Part shown: piece by piece, positions 1 through 4,742 of the stretch
How the letters are laid out: each line of letters begins with the position of its first letter
Numbering within the stretch: the first letter of the stretch is position 1
Source of the DNA: Chitinophagales bacterium
GTDB lineage: Bacteria; Bacteroidota; Bacteroidia; Chitinophagales; CAIODY01
Direction of reading: 5' to 3'
Assembly (NCBI GenBank): GCA_023251415.1
Contig: JAHEYX010000191.1
Coordinates: 1-5,468 of the forward strand
Length of the DNA: 5,468 nucleotides
Notes under the pieces: generated by a model
Database searches by the model: none
What the model saw: the letters and a program-made list of their open reading frames with translations, nothing else
What the model was told of the DNA's origin: nothing
Position numbers and translations under genes: made by a program

Positions 1-144
1 TGGGCTACGCCCCTTTTGGAAACATTTGTAAATATTGCTCTACGAAGATTATAGGGCTACGCTCCTTTGGAAATGTTTGTAAATATTGCTCTACGAAGAT
101 TGTAGGGCTACGCTCCTTTGGAATCATTTGTAAATATTGCTCTA
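1..144. repeat. Three tandem copies of a 51-52 bp intergenic repeat
   Basis: Three near-identical units begin with GGGCTACGC at positions 2, 54 and 105. Each continues through CTCCTTTGGAA, a short variable stretch, and TTTGTAAATATTGCTCTA. The first period is 52 bp (one extra T in a T run) and the second 51 bp. The third copy loses similarity after position 144. The array may extend left of the window. Around each junction GCTCTAC and GTAGGGC form a 7-bp stem (one G-T pair) with a 7-base loop; it is clearest at 88-108 and has one mismatch at the first junction. There is no sign of coding. The sequence resembles dispersed intergenic repeats of Bacteroidota, but that is recollection and was not checked. 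Confidence 0.85.
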
Positions 145-264
145 TTAATTGAATCAAGTTACTAGTGTTGATTTTTGATTCTGTTTCAATGCTTTTAGTA
201 AATATTTTCTTGATCTTGCATTGCTGATCAAAGCGATTTCATTCTTTTTCAAATTGGCTTCATT
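145..264. repeat. Degenerate left edge of the 21-bp array
   Basis: No gene is seen here. Read in the same 21-bp register as the array that starts at 265, the stretches 223-243 (starting GCTGATCA) and 244-264 (ending GGCTTCATT) still resemble array units. Similarity fades further left, with only scattered TTTTGATT and GCTTTTAG motifs. I read it as the decayed margin of the array. A minus-strand open frame crosses this stretch and stops at 154, but it starts from a GTG inside the repeats and has no recognisable domain, so I do not call it a gene. Confidence 0.5.
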
Positions 265-621
265 GCTCATCACAGCCCGAGTTTTGCTCATCACAGCCCG
301 AGTTTTGCTTATCACAACTCGAGTATTGCTCATCACCGACTGAGTTTTGCTTATCAAAGACGGAGTATTGCTCATCACCGACTGAGTTTTGCTTATCACT
401 ACTCGAGTTTAGCTCATCACAGCCCGAGTTTAGCTTATCACTACTCGAGTTTAGCTTATCACTACTCGTGTATTGCTTATCACCGCCCGAGTTTTGCTTA
501 TCATAGACTGAGCTTTGCTTATCAAAGTCGGAGTTTTGCTTATCATTACTCGAGTTTTGCTCATCACCGCTCGAGTTTTGCTCATCAATGGTGGAGTATT
601 GCAATTCACCGCCCGAGTTTT
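265..621. repeat. 21-bp tandem array A, 17 units of exact length
   Basis: Seventeen consecutive units, each exactly 21 bp, read GCTYATCA, then six variable bases, then GAGTWTW. Units 1 and 2 are identical, as are 4 and 6 (328, 370) and 7 and 9 (391, 433). The variable slot takes a limited set of forms (CAGCCC, CTACTC, CCGACT, CCGCCC, AAGACG and others). Five units contain CTCGAG and four of these carry the 8-bp palindrome ACTCGAGT. Not one indel occurs in 357 bp. On the minus strand the array is open as a 7-residue repeat of the type D-[KE]-Q-N-S-x-x, but that frame begins at a TTG (658) and stops at 260. Because the units are contiguous, without spacers, this is not a CRISPR. Its function is unknown. 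Confidence 0.95.
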
Positions 622-689
622 GTATTTCAAAACCTAAGAAATGCTTTGTACTTCTCAAGTTTCTATTTTTTATAGCAATTCGTTAAAAG
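622..689. repeat. Degenerate bridge between the two 21-bp arrays
   Basis: This 68-bp stretch separates the last clear unit of array A from the first of array B. The first 21 bases (622-642) still resemble an A unit; the rest is AT-rich and unrecognisable. Its length is three units plus five bases. Together with the offset between the matching parts of the two consensus units, this puts arrays A and B in different reading frames, so an indel has occurred here. Confidence 0.5.
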
Positions 690-1004
690 GTAATGACCAT
701 TCTCAGTAGTGTAATTCCAATTCTTAGTTAGGTAATGACTATTCTAAGTAGTGTAATTCCAATTCTTAATTAGGTAATGACCGTTCGCTGTATTGTAAAA
801 CTCATTCTTTGTAGTGTACAGCTCATGTTTTGCTCAGTAATACACATTCTTTGCAAGGAAATGAACGTTCGCCGTCGTGTAAAGCCTGTTCTTTGTTTGG
901 TAAAGTTCATGTTTTACTTATAATAACTCATTCTTGATCAAGTAATGACCGTTCGCTGTATTGTAAAACCCATTCTTTGCTTGGTAATGACAATGTTTTG
1001 CCCA
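690..1004. repeat. 21-bp tandem array B, 15 diverged units with an 84-bp higher-order period
   Basis: From 690 every 21 bases a new unit begins, mostly with GTAAT or GTAAA. Bases 11-13 are TTC in 12 of 15 units and TGT in units 7, 11 and 15. Unit 5 (774) and unit 13 (942) are identical. Units 1-2 and 3-4 form a 42-bp duplication with three differences. Units 5-8, 9-12 and 13-15 form an 84-bp higher-order repeat in which the CGTTCGC type and the TGTTTT type each recur every fourth unit. Aligned with offset, the consensus shares about half its bases with array A (ACCG, then CG, in the same places), so both probably derive from one family. On the minus strand the register reads roughly x-T-K-N-x-x-Y but is broken by stops in units 3, 7 and 11. 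Confidence 0.88.
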
Positions 1005-1199
1005 TCAATTATGCAATATTGCTTTTCATTGAATATTCAACGCTTTTGAATTACGGGTAAATTTTGATTTGCAATTTAATAAGCAAGTGCCTGTTATTAG
1101 CGTATTACGCAGTTACTCGTAGTTCAAATAAATAAATTAATAGAATTGAATTGAACAAGAATTAAGTACCCGGCATCAAACTAAATCACCACCATTCCA
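1005..1199. other. AT-rich intergenic stretch, no gene seen
   Basis: The first 20 or so bases look like one more decayed array unit. Beyond that I see no coding potential on either strand, no tRNA and no clear repeat. The only local symmetry is the short palindrome GCGTATTACGC at 1100-1110, which is too small to interpret. The stretch lies downstream of the tRNA-Leu terminator. Confidence 0.5.
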
Positions 1200-1200
1200 T

Positions 1201-1239
1201 AAAATAAAAAACCCCAAAACAATTAAGTTTTGGGGTTTT
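1201..1239 (-). terminator. Rho-independent terminator after tRNA-Leu
   Basis: CCCCAAAAC (1212-1220) pairs perfectly with GTTTTGGGG (1227-1235) around a 6-base loop. Four further A-T pairs extend the stem to 13 bp (1208-1239). On the minus strand the stem runs into a T-rich tail (1211 down to 1201). It starts five bases after the mature 3' end of tRNA-Leu and closes the tRNA unit. Confidence 0.88.
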
Positions 1240-1244
1240 AAAAG

Positions 1245-1330
1245 TACTCGGGACGGGACTTGAACCCGTACAACCGTTGCGGGTCACAGGATTTTAAGTC
1301 CTGCGTGTCTACCAATTCCACCACCCGAGT
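1245..1330 (-). tRNA. tRNA-Leu, anticodon UAA
   Basis: Read on the minus strand, the acceptor stem is ACTCGGG (5' end at 1330) paired perfectly with CCCGAGT (1252 to 1246), followed by discriminator A at 1245. The anticodon stem CAGGA/TCCTG encloses loop CTTAAAA, giving UAA (1294-1296). A long variable arm, typical of class II tRNAs such as Leu, precedes the T arm ACGGG-TTCAAGT-CCCGT. The total is 86 nt. CCA is not encoded and must be added after transcription. The first pair is A-U rather than the more common G-C. This tRNA reads UUA, and UUG by wobble, codons frequent in this AT-rich DNA. Confidence 0.97.
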
Positions 1331-1356
1331 AGGGCCATCCGGAAATTAGCTTTCCG

Positions 1357-1388
1357 AAAAAAAAAGTACGACAGCTATCGTACTTTTT
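1357..1388 (-). terminator. Terminator-like hairpin between the two tRNA genes
   Basis: AAAAAGTACGA (1361-1371) and TCGTACTTTTT (1378-1388) form a perfect 11-bp stem with a 6-base loop. On the minus strand the transcript continues directly into a run of nine U (1365 to 1357). By form this is an intrinsic terminator two bases after tRNA-Gly. A smaller hairpin, CGGAAA/TTTCCG with a 5-base loop (1340-1356), sits between it and tRNA-Leu. No room is left for a full promoter in front of tRNA-Leu, so the hairpin may be leaky or act as a processing site. Confidence 0.75.
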
Positions 1389-1389
1389 G

Positions 1390-1462
<73 letters not shown>

Positions 1463-1479
1463 ATAGAGTTTTTGGTATT

Positions 1480-1499
1480 GTAAAAGGCTTTCCTTTTAC
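1480..1499 (-). promoter_or_regulatory. Hairpin in the leader of the tRNA transcript
   Basis: GTAAAAGG (1480-1487) and CCTTTTAC (1492-1499) form a perfect 8-bp stem with a 4-base loop, ending 18 bases upstream of the tRNA-Gly 5' end. No U-tract follows on the minus strand, so it is not an attenuator of standard form. Further out, CCGTTCTGC (1502-1510) and GCCGAACGG (1540-1548) are inverted with one mismatch and would bring the predicted transcript start close to this hairpin. A 5' processing or leader-stability role is inference. Confidence 0.5.
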
Positions 1500-1552
1500 T
1501 TCCGTTCTGCTAAATTCGCTTTTTTCATTACTTATTTCTGCCGAACGGAGTG

Positions 1553-1582
1553 CAAAAATAGAATTTGATTCTTAAAAAACAA
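1553..1582 (-). promoter_or_regulatory. Bacteroidota-type promoter for the tRNA unit
   Basis: On the minus strand TTG (1582-1580) is followed after 19 bases by TATTTTTG (1560-1553). This matches the known Bacteroidota housekeeping promoter, a -33 TTG and a -7 TAnnTTTG box. Transcription would begin near 1546 and run through a leader of about 84 nt into tRNA-Gly. It lies in the gap after the thioredoxin-fold gene (stop at 1616), so the tRNAs need not depend on that gene's operon. Confidence 0.8.
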
Positions 1583-1615
1583 ACGCTACAAAATATTTTT
1601 TTTTAACTAATGCGT

Positions 1616-2116
1616 TTAACGGTTTTCGTCAAACTTGGTCAATAGCTCTAAAACGTGCGCCTGTTCTGAAAAAGCAGCGATTAAACGCCGCTTTTTATCG
1701 TATAAACGAATCATTGGAATATACGCAAAATCAAAATAATCATGAATCTTTCCCTCCGAATCCATCAAAACTGTGATGTGATTTTTCATTAATTCATATT
1801 TCGTGGCAAATGCTTGTATCGAAGCCCGATCTTCACGACTAACCATTACTATCGAAATTCCTTTAAAATATTCAATGTACTTAATCAACTCTTCCGTTTC
1901 ATGCTGGCAATGATCGCAAGTGGTATTGAAGTAAATAAACAGAATTTGCTGCTTGTTCGGAATACTATCCGGCGTAAATACCGAGCTGTCTTTTAACGCA
2001 TAAAACTTAAACGCCGGCAATTGCTTGCTTTCTTTTAAGGTATCAAGCCCTGTCTGAGCCCAAGTTAGTATAGGCAACAGCAGTAAGAATGCGATTAAAA
2101 GATGCTTCGTTTTCAT
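1616..2116 (-). CDS. Exported thioredoxin-fold (TlpA/redoxin-like) protein
   Basis: The product is 166 residues. Residues 1-20 form a Sec signal peptide (basic MKTKH, a Leu-rich core, then TWA before QTG), with likely cleavage after A20. There is no lipobox Cys, so it should be a soluble periplasmic protein. The rest is a thioredoxin-like domain: a beta strand ILFIYFN leads into the redox motif C67-D-H-C70, preceded by Thr rather than the usual Trp. The cis-proline is P133 in YIPMIRLYD. By family, such proteins reduce or isomerise disulfides in envelope proteins or act in cytochrome c maturation; the substrate here cannot be told. The start ATG lies 9 bp after the ferredoxin stop with no Shine-Dalgarno, as is normal in this phylum, so the two genes are probably co-transcribed. 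Confidence 0.85.
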   Translation of the reverse strand: MKTKHLLIAFLLLLPILTWAQTGLDTLKESKQLPAFKFYALKDSSVFTPDSIPNKQQILFIYFNTTCDHCQHETEELIKYIEYFKGISIVMVSREDRASIQAFATKYELMKNHITVLMDSEGKIHDYFDFAYIPMIRLYDKKRRLIAAFSEQAHVLELLTKFDENR

Positions 2117-2125
2117 AATTAATTT

Positions 2126-2458
2126 TTAATCACCTAATAGCAAACGCTGATCAGGTACAGTTATCGTAATTTCTTTCCCCTCTTCAAGCATTACACATTG
2201 ACAAGCTAAACGGCTGTTTAATTTAGGATTCTTCGCACGGTCAATAAAATCTTCTTCCCGATCCGATATTGGCTCAACAAACGATTCGCCATGTTCTAAA
2301 TAAATTTGACAAGTACTGCAAGCACATACGCCTCCACAATTATGATGCAATTCGATATCGTACTTTTCGGCTGTTTCTAAAATGGAATCGCCTTTCGGAC
2401 AATCAACGGTAAGTGGCGTTTTCCCCGGTTCTTCAAACAAAAAGGTTATTTTATTCAT
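2126..2458 (-). CDS. [2Fe-2S] ferredoxin, adrenodoxin/ISC type
   Basis: The product is 110 residues, the usual size for this family. It is a single beta-grasp ferredoxin domain with HNCGGVCACSTC at residues 39-50. Cluster ligands are predicted to be C41, C47, C50 and C86 (in RLACQC); C45 and C88 are extra cysteines. The spacing C-x5-C-x2-C and the acidic stretch DREEDFIDRA (66-75) are those of vertebrate-type ferredoxins that pass electrons in Fe-S cluster assembly or to oxygenases, rather than of plant photosynthetic ferredoxins. It should be cytoplasmic. No reductase or Isc gene is adjacent, so its partner is unknown. The gene lies 42 bp after the glycan-transferase-like gene and 9 bp before the exported thioredoxin-fold gene. 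Confidence 0.92.
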   Translation of the reverse strand: MNKITFLFEEPGKTPLTVDCPKGDSILETAEKYDIELHHNCGGVCACSTCQIYLEHGESFVEPISDREEDFIDRAKNPKLNSRLACQCVMLEEGKEITITVPDQRLLLGD

Positions 2459-2463
2459 AGCAA

Positions 2464-2471
2464 CAAAAGTA
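2464..2471 (-). promoter_or_regulatory. Possible -7 promoter box of the ferredoxin gene
   Basis: The minus strand reads TACTTTTG, a full match to TAnnTTTG, five bases before the ferredoxin ATG. No TTG lies at the right distance upstream. If used, transcription would begin at about the start codon and give a leaderless or nearly leaderless mRNA. The 42-bp gap to the preceding gene is otherwise without clear structure. Confidence 0.35.
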
Positions 2472-2500
2472 GTGGAATACCCGCTTTTTAAGTGTATTGC

Positions 2501-3892
2501 TTAACTAAATTTTTGTAAAAAATAAGTTACACTGCTGCCGGCATTGGCAATATACTGTTTTCGGCCTTCCCGAGCTTGTTCCTGTGCCCCCTTATACGCT
2601 TCTGCCGAATGTAATAATGCATGCAATTGAGCCTGCAGTTCTTCTGCTGAGCTCACTTTAATGGTAAATCCACCCGCACTTAAATCTACAAAACGATGGT
2701 AATCATTAGCTAACTGTATGACCGGAATTCCCGCCTCCACACATTCATATGCTACTGCTGAATCAACCGTTATAGCAATACAAGTTTGCTTTAAAACCGG
2801 CATTAAAGCCTCTTTACTGTGTTTTATGCCACCTGTTGCCGCCGGATAATCAGCAGGATGATCTAAGGGATGAAATTTTAACAAACCTTGCTTGCCGTTT
2901 TCTCCAATAAGTGTAGCACAATTCATAAACCATTCTACCACGGCTTTATACTTACCGGTTCCTAAATAATTGTACTTAAAATAAGGCTGCGCAAAGAAAG
3001 TAACCAAGGGCAATTCATGTGTAGCAACAGTGGCATCGTGCTTCCATTGCTTTTCGAACGCATCAAAATAAGGTGAACCGATAATGCATACTCGTTCTTT
3101 TGCAGCTCCATAGGTATCACACAAAACGCTAACATCGTTGGCCCCCCAAACTGCATAGTGTTTGGTAAGCATCGGGTAACAAAATTCGCCGATTAAACCG
3201 TGTTGAACGATAATAGAGGTACAGTTGCTTGGTAAGGCAGCATCAAAGAAAATAGCATCCCAAAACCATTGATCACTGGCTCCTATTAAGTATTTAGTAG
3301 CACCTACTATTTTATGTATAGCCGCTCCATAGAAATGTTCTTGAAACGAGAATTTCGTAAATGCAGGCACATAAAACCAGCCTTGCACCGGAAAATAACT
3401 GAGCCATTTTAGTAAATCAATAACCGCAAGAAGTTTGGAAGTAAATACTTTTAACCATTTGCGTTCAACCGGAATGGCAGCCTCTGTAATTAAACGAGTA
3501 GTAGGTAGCTTAGCTGCAGCAAACTTTTGTGCTACAAGCTTATATTTTTCCTTAGGTACAAAAAACAAATAATCATTTTCAGGGTGTTGCTTAATCAAGG
3601 CTTCGCAAATGGGCATTAAGCAATTTAAATAAGCATTGTTGGTATCTAAGACAATGAAATACTTTACTGCAGCTATAGGCTTAGGATTTCGGAACAAGTG
3701 CCTCCAGCAGCTCCAATAAAATTGAATCCACTGTATCCAATAGCCCACAAACATGCGCATTTTGCCTTTCCAATTGCGCCTGCGATCGCTGTAAAAAGTC
3801 ATGCGAAAATGTGCAGCCCATGTCAAGCGCTTTCCTAAGCCCTCCCATTGCGCTACACAATATTCCCAATCTTTATCTTGAAAAACACGCAT
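2501..3892 (-). CDS. GT-B / CDP-glycerol-transferase-like surface-glycan protein
   Basis: The product is 463 residues from the ATG at 3892. I prefer this start over an in-frame TTG at 3919, which would overlap the upstream stop by 16 bp; from the ATG the gap is 11 bp. The first 70 residues are basic and aromatic, with a Trp/Tyr-rich segment (about 47-67) that could associate with the membrane. A Rossmann-like half follows (YFIVLDTNNAYLN at about 78). In the second half VQHG (229-232), KFHPLDHP (339-346) and ITVDSAVAYECVEAGIPVI (374-392) resemble the donor-binding region of GT-B enzymes and of CDP-glycerol or capsule-type transferases, where His residues and a D-S pair contact a nucleotide-linked donor. 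The likely role is transfer of a sugar or polyol phosphate to a surface glycan at the inner membrane face. Donor and acceptor are unknown. It pairs with the upstream SDR. Confidence 0.65.
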   Translation of the reverse strand: MRVFQDKDWEYCVAQWEGLGKRLTWAAHFRMTFYSDRRRNWKGKMRMFVGYWIQWIQFYWSCWRHLFRNPKPIAAVKYFIVLDTNNAYLNCLMPICEALIKQHPENDYLFFVPKEKYKLVAQKFAAAKLPTTRLITEAAIPVERKWLKVFTSKLLAVIDLLKWLSYFPVQGWFYVPAFTKFSFQEHFYGAAIHKIVGATKYLIGASDQWFWDAIFFDAALPSNCTSIIVQHGLIGEFCYPMLTKHYAVWGANDVSVLCDTYGAAKERVCIIGSPYFDAFEKQWKHDATVATHELPLVTFFAQPYFKYNYLGTGKYKAVVEWFMNCATLIGENGKQGLLKFHPLDHPADYPAATGGIKHSKEALMPVLKQTCIAITVDSAVAYECVEAGIPVIQLANDYHRFVDLSAGGFTIKVSSAEELQAQLHALLHSAEAYKGAQEQAREGRKQYIANAGSSVTYFLQKFS

Positions 3893-3903
3893 GAGTTGTT
3901 GGT

Positions 3904-4641
3904 TTAAACAATGCTCCAACCGCCATCAACCACCAAATTATGTCCGGTAATGTATTTGGCATCATCACTCAATAAAAAACAAATAGAAGGTGCAATATCA
4001 TCCGGATTTCCCATGCGTTTCAACGGTACTTTCTTATTGTAATTGGCAGCAAAACGTTCGTCTTGATTATCAAAAATACCACCCGGCGATACACAATTAA
4101 CGCGGGCTCCAGCAGCTCCAAAATACGAAGCTAAGTATTTGGTTAAATTTACTATACCGCCTTTAATGGCAGAATATTCAACCGCATTGCCTATTGCAGT
4201 TCCTTCATAAACGGTAAAATCCGGTCCGTTAATACCATAAATAGACGACATATTAACAACAGAACCAAATCCTTGTTTCTTCATTTGTAACAAGACTTCA
4301 CGGCAGCAACAAAAGTAACCGTTCATATGCATGTCAACGTTTTGTTTCCAACTGGCTAAAGGCAACGTTTCAATAGAAGTGCCCCAGTCTTTGGTGCGCG
4401 GATAAGCATTGTTTACCCAACCGTCAATCCGACCAAAATTAGTAACCACCGTATCGATAGCTAATTTAACCGATTGCTCATCGGTAATGTCTAATTTGAT
4501 TTCATTGCGGTTTAAATCATTTGCAGCATGTATATCGGCATTAATAGCAGTACCGCCTTCAGCTTGTATTTGCTTGATAAAGGCACGTCCTAATAATCCG
4601 CTGCCACCTGTTACAACAATAATTTTGTTTTGTAGTTTCAT
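3904..4641 (-). CDS. Short-chain dehydrogenase/reductase, PtmA-like
   Basis: The product is 245 residues, a complete classical SDR. It has the NAD(P)-binding motif TGGSGLLG (11-18), D51 in KLDITD, NNAY (77-80, the NNAG position), MSSIYG with the catalytic Ser about 133, and Y156-S-A-I-K160. The C-terminal part contains RVNCVSPGGIFDNQ (180-193) and the end motif ITGHNLVVDGGW (231-242). The stretch GPDFTVYEGT plus PGGIFDNQ is, to my recollection, typical of SDRs in nonulosonic-acid and flagellin or surface-glycan clusters, such as Campylobacter PtmA, rather than of FabG. The substrate is probably a nucleotide- or acyl-linked sugar precursor; this is inference. Three consecutive Cys (111-113) are a small oddity. 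It is the first gene of the minus-strand run, 11 bp ahead of the glycan-transferase-like gene, so a shared pathway is likely. Confidence 0.88.
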   Translation of the reverse strand: MKLQNKIIVVTGGSGLLGRAFIKQIQAEGGTAINADIHAANDLNRNEIKLDITDEQSVKLAIDTVVTNFGRIDGWVNNAYPRTKDWGTSIETLPLASWKQNVDMHMNGYFCCCREVLLQMKKQGFGSVVNMSSIYGINGPDFTVYEGTAIGNAVEYSAIKGGIVNLTKYLASYFGAAGARVNCVSPGGIFDNQDERFAANYNKKVPLKRMGNPDDIAPSICFLLSDDAKYITGHNLVVDGGWSIV

Positions 4642-4661
4642 AACTAAAATTTAGAAGTGTT

Positions 4662-4669
4662 CAAAAATA
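4662..4669 (-). promoter_or_regulatory. Possible -7 promoter box of the SDR gene
   Basis: The minus strand reads TATTTTTG, a full match to the Bacteroidota -7 box TAnnTTTG, 20 bases before the SDR start codon. The expected start site near 4655 would give a short leader of about 14 nt. No TTG is seen at -33 spacing. It sits in the 101-bp gap between the divergent SDR and folC genes. Confidence 0.45.
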
Positions 4670-4712
4670 AACAATAAACGCTCGATAAGCCCCTACATTG
4701 TATAATTATTTT

Positions 4713-4720
4713 CATTTTTG
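4713..4720 (+). promoter_or_regulatory. Weak candidate -7 box for folC
   Basis: CATTTTTG matches TAnnTTTG except for its first base and lies 22 bases before the folC ATG. No TTG is at the expected distance upstream (the one at 4698-4700 is too close). Position relative to the gene is the main support. Confidence 0.25.
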
Positions 4721-4742
4721 CAATTGGTTAAATAAACCGTTT

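Noticed and set aside
154..399. 81-residue minus-strand open frame across the left array edge
   Set aside because: It starts at a GTG inside the array, overlaps the other repeat frame and has no recognisable domain.
260..658. 132-residue minus-strand open frame of Asp-Lys-Gln-Asn-Ser repeats as a gene
   Set aside because: It is open because the period is a multiple of three and the unit happens to lack stops in that frame. It starts at a TTG outside the repeats, and the neighbouring related array does not continue the frame. Kept as a question under findings.
265..1004. CRISPR array
   Set aside because: The units are contiguous 21-mers with no unique spacers of 30 or so bases, the variable part recurs between units, and there are no cas genes.
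1814..1996. Plus-strand open frame inside the thioredoxin-fold gene
   Set aside because: Antisense shadow of a gene with a signal peptide and CxxC motif; no domain of its own.
2470..2498. Terminator between the transferase-like gene and ferredoxin
   Set aside because: Only a 5-bp AATAC/GTATT stem with a 13-base loop; too weak to call.
3681..3869. Minus-strand open frame in the 5' part of the transferase-like gene
   Set aside because: Alternate-frame shadow; the other frame is open over the whole gene and carries family motifs.
3893..3919. TTG start at 3919 giving a 16-bp overlap with the SDR gene
   Set aside because: The ATG at 3892 is a better start codon, removes the overlap and leaves a normal 11-bp gap; the extra nine residues show no family motif.
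4409..4654. Plus-strand open frame over the start of the SDR gene
   Set aside because: Antisense shadow of the SDR nucleotide-binding region.
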